Assembly: GCA_037127315.1 (NCBI GenBank)
Contig: JBBBDQ010000330.1
Location: 971,001 to 1,035,000 of the forward strand
DNA: 64,000 nt
DNA from: Ascarosepion bandense
Lineage: Eukaryota > Mollusca > Cephalopoda > Sepiida > Sepiidae
Direction: 5' to 3'
The notes under the pieces were generated by a model. The model worked only from the letters and a program-made list of their open reading frames with translations. It did no database searches and was not told the DNA's origin. The position numbers and the translations under genes were made by a program. Every line of letters starts with the position of its first letter. Position 1 is the first letter of the stretch. Shown piece by piece: positions 45,741-57,990 of the stretch.

Positions 45741-48629
45741 ATGGAAAAAAGCAAACATAATAACAAAACTAAACCAGCTCATTTGAAAACGCCCAAACCT
45801 GTCTGCATCTCTTTCACTAACATACGCGGCATCCGCACCAACTTCCCCAGCGTAGATTCTTTCCTCCATAATAACTCACCTGATATATTAGCCCTATGTG
45901 AAACTAATCTTAACCCTTCTATCCCCTCATCTGAGTTCTGCATTCCTGGCTACCTTCCCCTCTTCAGGAAGGACTCCAATGTTCATATGCATGGGCTTGG
46001 TGTCTATGTCAGCGAACACCTTCCCTTAGCTAGGGTGTCATCTTTTGAATCCCCAGATCATTCTTTCATGTGCTTCCGCCTCTCACTTCTCAGCTCGATT
46101 AGCTATCTCTTCTTTCTGTACCGCTCTCCTTCCTCCCCTGACTGTTCGTTACTTGACATCATTTCTGACAATATTGACAAAGCCATTTCTACCCATCCCT
46201 CTGCCCATGTATTCGTGTTTGGTGACTTTAACGCCCACCACACCAAGTGGCTGAAGAACGCTGTCACTGACCCTGCTGGTGTCCACACCATGAACTTTTC
46301 AATCACCCAATCCCTTACGCAAGTAGTGGACTTCCCCACGCGTTTCTCCGACAACCCTAACGGAAGGAACTCACTTCTAGACCTCTGCTTCACTTCCATC
46401 CCAGACTCTTGCACTACCAGACAACTCTGCCCACTTGGAAACTCTGACCACACTGTAGTGTCCGTCAATATTTCACTCCACTCCCGCCCGACCCATGAAA
46501 CACAGACAAGTAGAATATCATACTGCTATCAAAGAGCAGACTGGGATTCGTTCCGAGACTTCCTCTGTGACATCCCTTGGAACAACGTCTTTAGTCTTCC
46601 CATCGAAGAATGTGCATCCGAGGTCTCCTCCTGGGTTAAGGCTGGCATTGATGCCTTCATCCCTGCTAGGAAATTCCAGCTTAAATCTCATTCGTCTCCA
46701 TGGTTCTCACCCGCTTGTTCGGCTGCCATTGCCCACCGGAATCATTTCTTCCGACTTTATCGTAACTATGCGTCGGAACAAAACAGGCGCCTTTTCACTT
46801 CAGCTCGTAATAAGTGTAAAAGGGTACTTAACGAAGCTAAGATGTTGTTTGCTGCCAGAATGAAGCAACGCATAGCATGTTCTAAATTCGGCTCTAAAGA
46901 CTACTGGCGACTCTGTAAAAGAGTACTTAACAAGAGCAAGTCCACAATACCCCCGCTAATCAACAAATTTGAGGTCCTCACCTCCCCAGCAGATAAGGCT
47001 GAATGTTTTGCCCGCAGATTCTCGAACAATTCGAGTCTGGACTCGTCTGGAGTTTTTACACCCGACTTCTCACCTAGAACCGAGGCACAACTGAATGATG
47101 TCCACATTACACCTTCGCTTGTCTCTAAGATTATCTTAAAACTTGACCCTCACAAAGCGAGCGGTGGTGACGGAATCCCAACCATAGTCTTAAAGAAATG
47201 TGCCCCTGAACTCTCCTCTATCCTTTCTAAGCTCTACAACCTCTGCCTATCTGCTTCCTGCTTTCCTGCCTGTTGGAAATCTTCCTCTATAGTTCCTATA
47301 TTTAAAAACACTGGAGAACCCTCTGACCCTGCAAATTACCGCCCTATCAGCCTTCTTCCGATCTTTGGCAAAGTGTTCGAAGCCATTATCAACGCCGAGG
47401 TGGTTCAGCATCTCACAGCACACAGGCTTCTCTCGGACAAGCAATATGGTTTCCGCTTCACCAGGTCTACTGCTGATATGCTAACGACCATCACCGAGTA
47501 CATATACCAGGCACTCGACAGGAATGGCGAAGCTCGAACCGTTGCATTGGATATATCTAAGGCGTTCGACAGAGTTTGGCATGCTGGTCTTCTATGTAAA
47601 CTGCGGAGCTATGGTATAACTGGACATTTGTTTGAACTAATCCAGTCATTCCTCTCTAACCGCACAATGAAAGTGGTATTAAACGGACATGCCTCTCAGA
47701 ACTACCATACAAACGCAGGTGTCCCCCAAGGCTCCATCTTAGGTCCTACACTCTTCCTGATATATATTAATGATCTCCCTGATTCCATAAGAACCCAAAT
47801 AGGTTTGTACGCCGATGACACCACAGTTTACTCTCGCCTCCAACAAAAATCTGGTGTAGGCGTCAAAGCTAAACTTGCGGCCGAGATTGAAAAAGACCTC
47901 CAATCCATATTGGACTGGGGTAAGAAATGGCTAGTAAATTTTAATGCTTCTAAAACGAAGCTACTGTCAATTAACCATCATCGACAATCTCACCTACCTC
48001 CCATTAGCATGGACCAGGCTTGCCTCCCAGAGAGTAAAACACTACGCCTCCTTGGTCTCACACTTTCAGCGGACCTCAAATGGAATGACTATATCGAATC
48101 CATTGCTAAATCCGCTGCTATGAAAGTCGGTTCTCTGTGTAGGGCCCGGAAGTTTTTTCCGTCTAAATCTATCCTGCACATTTACAAATCTACCATCCGC
48201 CCGTGCATTGAATACTGCTGCCATATCTGGTCGGGTGCCCCTGCTGTTCTCCTCGGGCTTCTCGATAAGGTTCAGAGGAGGGTCTGTAATGTGATAGATA
48301 CCGACTTGGCAGACCGCCTGCAGTCTCTCTCCCACCGGCGAGACGTGGCTTCGCTGTGTCTCTTCTATAAATACTTTCACGGCTTCTGCTCCGATGAACT
48401 TAGATCACTGGTGCCCCCTAAATACGAATTTGCACGAGATACTAGATTAGCAACTAGATCCCACCCTTTTACAGTGAAATCGATAAAATGCAGCCGTAAC
48501 TTCTACTCCAACAGTTTCTTTCCTCGCACTTCCCGACTGTGGAATTCTCTTCCAAAAGATTGCTTCCCCGACGGCTACAATCTCCAGGAGTTTAAATGTA
48601 AAGTCAATAGACACCTCCTAACACACTAA
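45741..48629 (+). CDS. LINE ORF2-type polyprotein: AP endonuclease + reverse transcriptase, intact
   Basis: A 962-residue uninterrupted polyprotein of an APE-type non-LTR retrotransposon, CR1/Jockey-like by overall layout. The N-terminal endonuclease/exonuclease domain spans roughly residues 20-245, with FTNIRG (about 25), CETNL with the catalytic Glu (about 53), GDFNAHH (about 160) and SDHTVV (about 235). The reverse transcriptase has YRPISLLPIFGK (about 533), ALDISKAFDRVWH (about 600), GVPQGSILGP (about 660) and the YADD catalytic box (about 689). A C-terminal thumb/connection region includes YCCHIW and CLFYKYFHG, ending KVNRHLLTH. The ATG at 45741 opens the frame after in-frame stops upstream. 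Codon composition is far more GC-rich than the neighbours. A zinc-knuckle ORF1 is not seen. The product would nick DNA and copy its own RNA at the target. The lack of stops suggests recent, possibly still active, mobility. Confidence 0.95.
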   Translation: MEKSKHNNKTKPAHLKTPKPVCISFTNIRGIRTNFPSVDSFLHNNSPDILALCETNLNPSIPSSEFCIPGYLPLFRKDSNVHMHGLGVYVSEHLPLARVSSFESPDHSFMCFRLSLLSSISYLFFLYRSPSSPDCSLLDIISDNIDKAISTHPSAHVFVFGDFNAHHTKWLKNAVTDPAGVHTMNFSITQSLTQVVDFPTRFSDNPNGRNSLLDLCFTSIPDSCTTRQLCPLGNSDHTVVSVNISLHSRPTHETQTSRISYCYQRADWDSFRDFLCDIPWNNVFSLPIEECASEVSSWVKAGIDAFIPARKFQLKSHSSPWFSPACSAAIAHRNHFFRLYRNYASEQNRRLFTSARNKCKRVLNEAKMLFAARMKQRIACSKFGSKDYWRLCKRVLNKSKSTIPPLINKFEVLTSPADKAECFARRFSNNSSLDSSGVFTPDFSPRTEAQLNDVHITPSLVSKIILKLDPHKASGGDGIPTIVLKKCAPELSSILSKLYNLCLSASCFPACWKSSSIVPIFKNTGEPSDPANYRPISLLPIFGKVFEAIINAEVVQHLTAHRLLSDKQYGFRFTRSTADMLTTITEYIYQALDRNGEARTVALDISKAFDRVWHAGLLCKLRSYGITGHLFELIQSFLSNRTMKVVLNGHASQNYHTNAGVPQGSILGPTLFLIYINDLPDSIRTQIGLYADDTTVYSRLQQKSGVGVKAKLAAEIEKDLQSILDWGKKWLVNFNASKTKLLSINHHRQSHLPPISMDQACLPESKTLRLLGLTLSADLKWNDYIESIAKSAAMKVGSLCRARKFFPSKSILHIYKSTIRPCIEYCCHIWSGAPAVLLGLLDKVQRRVCNVIDTDLADRLQSLSHRRDVASLCLFYKYFHGFCSDELRSLVPPKYEFARDTRLATRSHPFTVKSIKCSRNFYSNSFFPRTSRLWNSLPKDCFPDGYNLQEFKCKVNRHLLTH

Positions 48630-48831
48630 CCTGCTCCCATTCTATCAAACACTCTTCCCATCTGCCCGACACTCATCCTCGCTATCCTTACTCATCTATC
48701 ACCTTTCTCCTGACATTCCCTATGTCTATCCACTCCTTCTCTTTACCTTCCCCTATGTAGCCCCATGCGCAATAGTGGCAGTGGAATGCCTTGCTTGGGG
48801 TGAGATGATTAAAAAAAAAAAAAAAAAAAAA
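48630..48831 (+). other. LINE 3' UTR and poly-A tail
   Basis: About 180 bp ending GCCTTGCTTGGGGTGAGATG, followed by A21 (48811-48831). The 'CCTTGCTTGGGG' tip is the signature that marks the 3' end of the decayed copies at 9571, 22059 and 37640 (seen there inverted). Confidence 0.9.
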
Positions 48832-48960
48832 TAGATATCTTTTCTAGTTCTTAGTTTAATGTCCGAGTACACACTGCCTGGCCCAGGAATTGAACTCATA
48901 TTTACTATGTGACCAAATTCACAAACCAACACATTCACAAACCAACATATTAATGTATTA
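48832..48960. repeat. Right half of the split CTGATGA foldback element
   Basis: ACACTGCCTGGCCCAGGAAT and ACTATGTGACCAAATTCACA parallel 13526-13570 (CATTGCCTGACC, TACTATGTCACCAAGTTCAC). This is the continuation of the element whose left half ends at 45351. Confidence 0.6.
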
Positions 48961-48971
48961 TACTATTGTTT

Positions 48972-49281
48972 GTGCATTGTGGTGCAGTGGATATCGGCTC
49001 GGAATGAGAAATCGGGGAGCCGAGTTCGAATTCCAGCTGAATTCATTGCATGCACTTACGCGCAAATACCCTTGGGAAAGGTATTAATCCATCTCTTCCT
49101 TCCAGTTATGGGTTAAATAATAGGACAGATTGGGTTCTATAGCATTAGTTGACAACCAGTCTACCACAGAAAGCAATGGCAACCTACTGCGGGATAATCT
49201 TTTGCCCAGTCAGTCATGTCTCTTTCGAGACATGATCGCCGAAGCATGTATCATGTATGGCACTTAACTGACTGACTGACT
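48972..49281 (+). mobile_element. SINE (15.4-kb family), well preserved
   Basis: GTGCATTGTGGTGCAGTGG, GATATCGGCTCGGAATGAGA, B-box GAGTTCGAATTCC, then the full body, ending CACTTAACTGACTGACTGAC. The B box (GTTCGAATTCC) is the closest to consensus in the window, so this is probably the youngest copy. Confidence 0.9.
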
Positions 49282-50243
49282 ATCGTTTCATGGGATGATA
49301 AAATCTGAAGAATTAAACCTAACCTGCCTGTTGGTGGGTACTGCTGCTGCATTTAAATAACAACAACAATGATGAGGATAATAGTTCACATGTAAATAAT
49401 ATAAAGATAACACCTCATTACAAAAATTCAGATTGAGGAAAAGAAGACATGACTGAAAAATGAAAAACATTATTATAATAGAAGATAAAAACATACAAAC
49501 ACATATGTGAAGAGATGGGTTCTGATCATTTAAGAATTCTATATCACATTCCAAATAAATATACTAATAGAAAACAGAGTTCTTGCTTTCTCTACTGAAA
49601 CTGATGATGAAGGGTGCTATGCTGATTATATAGGCTTTCATAGTTGGGATAAAAATGATCAACATCCTCTACCAAGTGTTCCAAGAAATAGAATACAAAA
49701 TAAATTAATCAGTTGAAAGCAGAAACTATGATTTGGAGTTGTAAAGAAAGCAATGATGGTACGTACGCTAAATCCATCATAAAAGGATGTGGATTAGTAA
49801 ATACTTACATTTCAAATACCTGGTGATATATATGTATATTTAGGCAGCATTTTTTCATTAATGCATGTTTCATTAAATAATATAGACAAATTTTGTCTAT
49901 TTATGTAAATTTTTCATATTCTCTGATAAGCTTAATAGCGTTATCATTAAATGAAGAAAGAAAATTACAATATTATTATAATCCAATCTTCCAAATATGT
50001 CAAATTACATTATATATTATAAATACAGACAAACCATAATGACAAACTGTTTTTGTTTACATGGAAGATTTCCAAACAACAACAAACTCATGCATTTAAG
50101 ATGCTGGAAGCAAATGTTGCATCACAGCTCATGACATCACTTTCTTCATTTAATAATAATATGACACTTCTCTTCTGCCCAGCTGGTTGGTTTGCTGGTT
50201 TGGGAACGGAGTCTGCTGCAATGATGATGTTGAAACAGCACCA
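49282..50243. other. Unassigned DNA with a foldback-arm fragment
   Basis: At about 49356-49410, AACAACAACAATGATGAGGA and AATAGTTCACATGTAAATAA match the right arm of the foldback family. The rest is AT-rich with no gene. The two short frames at 50053-50288 have no domain signature. Confidence 0.5.
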
Positions 50244-51381
50244 GTTATGTTGACGCCTTCGGGCCGCTGGTCGTGATGATCTTGTCACAATAGCTGGTCC
50301 TCAAGATGTCTATTACAACAATGAACTTACTACTCATTCTGTGTTTTGATCTCAGAAAGTCATGTTGTGCAAACTTGGTAGCCGTATTTCTACCATATTT
50401 AGACCGGACACTTGTGTACACTTGTGGTTAAAATAAAATAGTTATGGCACAAAAAAAAAAAAAAAAATTAAATAAATGAATAAGTTCGAAGAGGCTTAGA
50501 TGAATTGCCAAAGAAAGTCTTTATAATAATAAAAAAAAATGATTAATTACAAAAGCAGAAAATACAGTTGTCGAAATTCAAGTTTACAACGGAGAGGAGA
50601 GCTTTCAATCTTCAAATAAAAATAAGTCCTTTCTAAGTTCCATTAAAAATATCAGCTTTCAATTTTTAAAAATAATCAGGCTGTCAATTCTCCAGATAAA
50701 AAAACACGTCTCTTTGGCCGTTATCAACTTTTGTAGAGACAGCCAAATAACAGAGCGATGTGGTGGTGGACGGTGGGTGGGGGTCGTTTGATCTCTGTCA
50801 CCTGAAAATCTCTCTCCAACTTCTTAAATATTCTCTTCATAGCAGTGTGAAATTTTCGTTAAGAATAATCAGAACTTTCAATTCTCTAAATAACTTTCAA
50901 AACAATAAAGTTCTTTCGGGGTTCTTATCGGAGGCGCATTATTTGACATTAACTCTTTAAGTTAATCAGTGACAGGCTTTTCTACATTTCTTTACATCTT
51001 TAGCTGTAAGTTCTGTGGTAGGTTGTGGCTCTCCAGTTGGGAACATTTTCCTTTCAGTCGTTACATTTCAACTGCAATTTCAAAAACTACCCAAACAACT
51101 CTCTGATTTTTCACACTGAGTTCGAATTTTTATAGCTGTACCCAATTCTCTCAGGGGATCTACTCGACTCAAAGCTTTGACCAATGAGATTATTTTCCAT
51201 CCACATGATTTATGGGGAACCATGGCTTGACGAATGAAATATCAACAGCTCACATGACATAATGTCTTTCTGTCTTTTTCCTTTCAATTACATCATCTGT
51301 TTTTCAATTTTAGTATCTGTTCCCAGGAATAATTTTTCAAGGATTTAACCCTACCTGACCTCGTCAAGGAAATCCTGACAT
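50244..51381 (-). mobile_element. Possible LTR (solo or end of an LTR retrotransposon)
   Basis: On the minus strand a 1.1-kb segment starts TGTCAGGATTTCCTTGACGA and could end ...GCGTCAACA, followed after a few bases by TGGTGCTGTTTCAACA, which resembles a primer-binding site. Its composition is less AT-rich than the flanks and it has internal imperfect repeats around TTTCAATTCTC (50607, 50655, 50690, 50872). No gag/pol is seen and no second LTR lies in the window, so the call is tentative. Confidence 0.3.
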
Positions 51382-51811
51382 TTTGTTATGGCTACATCTA
51401 TTTTTCAAACTTTAACTAGCCCAAAACAATTCACTTCGAACACAAAAAAAGAAGAAAAACTATATTTTTCTCTTTTTTCCCAATTATCAGCCAATTTCTC
51501 TATTCCCCAGATTTTACAAGAACGTAATAGTATTAAAAATATCTTTTTTTTTACGTAAGCTCACATTGCGGATTGCAAAAAAGCACAACTAACAATAACA
51601 CTAATATCAATTTCTCTCACTCTGTTGTATTAAACCAAAAACAAAAATATACCGACGTGGAAATAGTGTTAATAGTGCTATTAAGCTTATCAGAGAATAT
51701 GAAAAAAATTTGCATAAAATAAATAGACAAAACTTGGCTATAGTATTTAATGAAACATGCATTAATATATATACATATATTTATATACATATGTATATAC
51801 ACACACAAACA
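51382..51811. other. Unassigned AT-rich DNA
   Basis: TA/CA-rich microsatellite at about 51768-51809, just before the mariner-like copy 3. Confidence 0.55.
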
Positions 51812-52545
51812 CAGGGTGTGATGGGTAAATTGTTGCCTTTTTATATTTTTCATTTTTTGCATGCTCACTGTTTGTTTTTTGATGCAAAGTATAGTAGAGT
51901 CATTTGGGCACTGTTTGAGAAAAAGAGTTCCATGATGCAATTCACACTGCCAGAAATTTGGAAATGGCATGCTGTACTGCTTGGCATTTACAAATGAAGA
52001 TCCCATACAAACATTACAAAGTGTTTGAGTATCAATCTGAGGGACAGTTCAGAGGGTTGAAAAAGAGTTGGATGAGTCTAATGGTGATTACAAAGGTACT
52101 GCAGCACAGAAAACTCCCTCTGATTGTTCTGAGGGCCTCAGACTCAACAAGTACCCTGAGGAGGTGGTACCGCCCTGGGTCAAGGGGGTGATTGTATAAA
52201 GATCCTATGTCTGGCAACATGACTCTGTACCATGCAACACAGGCAGGAGAAAACAGTTTCTGTGATCACTTCACCCCTTGCATCTGGCCACCTAACTCCC
52301 CAGACTTCAACCTCCTTGATTATTATGTGTGGGGTGCAGGTGAGCAAGAGAACAACAAAACTCCTTGTAACACCAAAGATGAACTGGAGGCAACGATTAA
52401 GGCAACATTCACCAACTTAAACAAGGAGGCCGTACAGAAGAGATGCAGGAAATTTCAAAGCTGTCATTGAAGCCAGTAGTAATTTTATCAAATAAATTTA
52501 AATTTACTCTTCAGTATTTCAACATATTTTTGTGTAATTTTGTAA
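51812..52545 (+). mobile_element. mariner-like transposon, internally deleted, copy 3
   Basis: Left terminal repeat CAGGGTGTGATGGGTAAATT. A DNA-binding region follows (LPEIWKWHAVLLGIYK then stops), then a jump to GLRLN-equivalent sequence and GSTG-type remnants. The open C-terminus reads CIWPPNSPDFNLLDYYVWGA, NKTPCNTKDELEATIKATFT and NLNKEAVQKRCRKFQSCH, carrying the third catalytic position (the Asp of NSPDFN/LLDYY). The right terminal repeat is lost next to a CA run. Best-preserved transposase C-terminus of the three copies. Confidence 0.8.
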
Positions 52546-52630
52546 CACACACACACACACATTAATTTTAATTTGATAAATTGAAATCATCAAATAGTGT
52601 TAGAGAAGAGATGAAATGATGAGAAAACTT
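52546..52630. other. CA microsatellite and spacer before the satellite
   Basis: (CA)n at 52545-52561 and about 70 bp of AT-rich DNA linking the truncated mariner to the first satellite monomer. Confidence 0.7.
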
Positions 52631-54874
52631 CTAACTGTATATACAGTACATCATAGATGTAGATTATTTGTACCTACCTAGGACAACCAGAAGTTGAAGA
52701 TTAATCTAACTTAAAGTCACATATAAGACCATAATCATAGAGCTTTAAAAAGACAGAGAAGAAACAAATGGCTGGATGTTAAAGATTGTTTACCAGCAGA
52801 AATTCTAGCTATATATATATATACACATCATGAGTGTAGATTATTTGTAGCCATCTAGGACAAGTGAAAGTTGGAGATTAATCTGACTCAAAGTCATGTA
52901 TAAGACCACAACCATAAAGCTTTAAAAATACAGAGAAGAAATAAATGGCTGGATGTTAAAGATTGTTTACCAGCAGAAATTCTAGCTATATATATATATA
53001 TACACATCATTAGTGTAGATTATTTGTAGCCACCTAGGACAAGTGAAAGTTGGAGATTAATGTGACTCAAAGTCATGTATAAGGCCGCAACCATAGAGCG
53101 TTAAAAATACAGGGAAGAAATAAATGGCCGGATGTTAAAGATTGTTTACCAGCATAAATTCTAGCTATATATATACACATCATTAGTGTAGATTATTTGT
53201 AGCCACCTAGGACAAGTGAAAGTTGGAGATTAATCTGAATCAATGTCATGTATAAGGCCACAACCATCGAGCTTTAAAAATACAGAGAAGAAATAAATGG
53301 CCGGATGTTAAAGATTGTTTACCAGCATAAATTCTAGCTGTATATATACACATCATTAGTGTAGATTATTTGTAGCCACCTAGGAGAAGTGAAAGATGGA
53401 GATTAATCTGACTCAAAGTCATGTATAAGACCACAACCATAGAGCTTTAAAAATACAGAGAAGAAATAAATGGCCGGATGTTAAAGATTGTTTACCAGCA
53501 TAAATTCTAGCTATATATATATACACATCATTAGTGTAGATTATTTGTAGCCACCTAGGACAAGTGAAAGTTGGAGATTAATCTGACTCAATGTCATGTA
53601 TAAGGCCACAACCATAGAGCTTTAAAAATACAGATAAGAAATAAATGGCCTGATGTTAAAGATTGTTTACCAGCATAAATTCTAGCTATATATATATATA
53701 CACATCATTAGTGTAGATTATTTGTAGCCACCTAGGACAAGTGAAAGTTGGAGATTAATCTGAATCAATGTCATGTATAAGGCCGCAACCATAGAACTTT
53801 AAAAATACAGATAAGAAATAAATGGCCTGATGTTAAAGATTGTTTACCAGCATAAATTCTAGCTATATATATACACATCATTAGTGTAGATTATTTGTAG
53901 CCACCTAGGACAAGTGAAAGTTGGAGATTAATCTGACTCAATGTCATGTATAAGACCACAACCACAGAGCTTTAAAAATACAGATAAGAAATAAATGGCC
54001 TGATGTTAAAGATTGTTTACCAGCATAAATTCTAGCTATATATATACACATCATTAGTGTAGATTATTTGTAGCCACCTAGGACAAGTGAAAGATGGAGA
54101 ATAATCTGACTCAATGTCATGTATAAGGCCGCAACCATAGAGCTTTAAAAATACAGAGAAGAAATAAATGGCCTGATGTTAAAGATTGTTTACCAGCATA
54201 AATTCTAGCTATATATATATACACATCATTAGTGTAGATTATTTGTAGCCACCTAGGACAAGTGAAAGTTGGAGATTAATCTCAATCAATGTCATGTATA
54301 GGGCCACAACCACAGAGCTTTAAAAATACAGATAAGAAATAAATGGCCTGATGTTAAAGATTGTTTACCAGCATAAATTCTAGCTATATATATATACACA
54401 TCATTAGTGTAGATTATTTGTAGCCACCTAGGACAAGTGAAAGTTGGAGATTAATCTGAATCAATGTCATGTATAAGGCCACAACCATCGAGCTTTAAAA
54501 ATACAGATAAGAAATAAATGGCCTGATGTTAAAGATTGTTTACCAGCATAAATTCTAGCTATATATATACACATCATTAGTGTAGATTATTTGTAGCCAC
54601 CTAGGAGAAGTGAAAGATGGAGATTAATCTGACTCAATGTCATGTATAAGGCCGCAACCATAGAGCTTTAAAAAGACAGAGAAGAAATAAATGGCCTGAT
54701 GTTAAAGATTGTTTACCAGCATAAATTCTAGCTATATATATACACATCATTAGTGTAGATTATTTGTAGCCACCTAGGACAAGTGAAAGTTGGAGATTAA
54801 TCTGACTCAATGTCATGTATAAGGCCACAACCATCGAGCTTTAAAAATACAGATAAGAAATAAATGGCCTGATG

Positions 54875-57600
54875 TTAAAGATTGTTTACCAGCATAAATT
54901 CTAGCTATATATATACACATCATTAGTGTAGATTATTTGTAGCCACCTAGGACTAGTGAAAGTTGGAGATTAATCTGACTCAATGTCATGTATAAGGCCG
55001 CAACCATAGAGCGTTAAAAATACAAAGAAGAAATAAATGGCCTGATGTTAAAGATTGTTTACCAGCATAAATTCTAGCTATATATATACACATCATTAGT
55101 GTAGATTATTTGTAGCCACCTAGGAGAAGTGAAAGATGGAGATTAATCTCACTCAAAGTCATGTATAAGGCCGTGACCATAGAGCTTTAAAAATACAGAT
55201 AAGAAATAAATGGCCTGATGTTAAAGATTGTTTACCAGCATAAATTCTAGCTATATATATACACATCATTAGTGTAGATTATTTGTAGCCACCTAGGACA
55301 AGTAAAAGTTGGAGATTAATCTGAATCAATGTCATGTATAAGGCCACAACCATCGAGCTTTAAAAATACAGATAAGAAATAAATGGCCTGATGTTAAAGA
55401 TTGTTTACCAGCATAAATTCTAGCTATATATATACACATCATTAGTGTAGATTATTTGTAGCCACCTAGGACAAGTGAAAGTTGGAGATTAATCTGAATC
55501 AATGTCATGTATAAGGCCACAACCATAGAGCGTTAAAAATACAGAGATGAAATAAATGGCCTGATGTTAAAGATTGTTTACCAGCATAAATTCTAGCTAT
55601 ATATATACACATCATTAGTGTAGATTATTTGTAGCCACCTAGGAGAAGTGAAAGATGGAGATTAATCTGACTCAAAGTCATGTATAAGACCACAACCATA
55701 GAGCTTTAAAAATACAGATAAGAAATAAATCGCTGGATGCTAAAGATTGTTTACCAGCATAAATTCTAGCTATATATATATACACATCATTAGTGTAGAT
55801 TATTTGTAGACACCTAGGAGAAGTGAAAGTTGGAGATTAATCTGACTCAATGTCATGTATAAGGCCACAACCATCGAGCTTTAAAAATACAGATAAGAAA
55901 TAAATGGCCTGATGTTAAAGATTGTTTACCAGCATAAATTCTAGCTGTATATATACACATCATTAGTGTAGATTATTTGTAGCCACCTAGGACAAGTGAA
56001 AGTTGGAGATTAATCTGAATCAATGTCATGTATAAGGCCACAACCATCGAGCTTTAAAAATACAGAGAAGAAATAAATGGCCTGATGTTAAAGATTGTTT
56101 ACCAGCATAAATTCTAGCTATATATATACACATCATTAGTGTAGATTATTTGTAGCCACCTAGGAGAAGTGAAAGTTGGAGATTAATCTGACTCAATGTC
56201 ATGTATAAGGCCACAACCATCGAGCTTTAAAAATACAGATAAGAAATAAATGGCCTGATGTTAAAGATTGTTTACCAGCATAAATTCTAGCTATATATAT
56301 ACACATCATTAGTGTAGATTATTTGTAGCCACCTAGGACAAGTGAAAGTTGGAGATTAATCTGAATCAATGTCATGTATAAGGCCACAACCATCGAGCTT
56401 TAAAAATACAGAGAAGAAATAAATGGCCTGATGTTAAAGATTGTTTACCAGCATAAATTCTAGCTATATATATACACATCATTAGTGTAGATTATTTGTA
56501 GCCACCTAGGACAAGTGAAAGTTGGAGATTAATCTGAATCAATGTCATGTTTAAGGCCACAACCATCGAGCTTTAAAAATACAGATAAGAAATAAATGGC
56601 CTGATGTTAAAGATTGTTTACCAGCATAAATTCTAGCTATATATATACACATCATTAGTGTAGATTATTTGTAGCCACCTAGGAGAAGTGAAAGTTGGAG
56701 ATTAATCTGAATCAATGTCATGTATAAGGCCACAACCATCGAGCTTTAAAAATACAGATAAGAAATAAATGGCCTGATGTTAAAGATTGCTTACCAGCAT
56801 AAATTCTAGCTATATATATACACATCATTAGTGTAGATTATTTGTAGCCACCTAGGACAAGTGAAAGTTGGAGATTAATCTGAATCAATGTCATGTATAA
56901 GGCCACAACCATCGAGCTTTAAAAATACAGATAAGAAATAAATGGCCTGATATTAAAGATTGTTTACCAGCATAAATTCTAGCTATATATATACACATCA
57001 TTAGTGTAGATTATTTGTAGCCACCTAGGAGAAATGAAAGATGGAGATTAATCTGACTCAATGTCATGTATAAGGCCACAACCATAGAGGTTTAAAAATA
57101 CAGATAAGAAATAAATCGCTGGATGCTAAAGATTGTTTACCAGCATAAATTCTAGCTATATATATACACATCATTAGTGTAGATTATTTGTAGCCACCTA
57201 GGAGAAGTGAAAGTTGGAGATTAATCTGACTCAATGTCATGTATAAGGCCACAACCATCGAGCTTTAAAAATACAGATAAGAAATAAATCGCTGGATGCT
57301 AAAGATTGTTTACCAGCATAAATTCTAGCTATATATATACACATCATTAGTGTAGATTATTTGTAGCCACCTAGGAGAAGTGAAAGTTGGAGATTAATCT
57401 GAATCAATGTCATGTATAAGACCACAACCATAGAGCTTTAAAAATACAGAGAAGAAATAAATGGCCGGATGTTAAAGATTGTTTACCAGCATAAATTCTA
57501 GCTATATATATACACATCATTAGTGTAGATTATTTGTAGCCACCTAGGACAAGTGAAAGTTGGAGATTAATCTGACTCAATGTCATGTATACGGCCACAA
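54875..57600. repeat. Higher-order repeat block, copy 1
   Basis: Matches 57991-60716 at an offset of 3,116 bp. Private variants shared by both: ACAAAGAAG (55022/58138), AGTAAAAGTT (55301/58417), ACAGAGATGA (55541/58657), TTGTAGACAC (55804/58920), GTTTAAGGCC. The only difference I noticed inside is G at 57090 versus C at 60206. Confidence 0.85.
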
Positions 57601-57990
57601 CCATCGAGCTTTAAAAATACAGATAAGAAATAAATGGCCTGATGTTAAAGATTGTTTACCAGCATAAATTCTAGCTATATATATACACATCATTAGTGTA
57701 GATTATTTGTAGCCACCTAGGAGAAGTGAAAGTTGGAGATTAATCTGAATCAATGTCATGTATAAGGCCACAACCATCGAGCTTTAAAAATACAGATAAG
57801 AAATAAATGGCCTGATGTTAAAGATTGCTTACCAGCATAAATTCTAGCTATATATATACACATCATTAGTGTAGATTATTTGTAGCCACCTAGGACAAGT
57901 GAAAGTTGGAGATTAATCTGAATCAATGTCATGTATAAGGCCACAACCATCGAGCTTTAAAAATACAGATAAGAAATAAATGGCCTGATA

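Noticed and set aside
46103..48380. Antisense and off-frame ORFs (65-122 codons) within the LINE ORF
   Set aside because: Shadows of the 962-codon frame in GC-richer sequence; no recognisable domains.
50053..50288. Short overlapping frames on both strands near 50.1 kb
   Set aside because: No domain; the region is better explained as the inner end of a possible LTR element.
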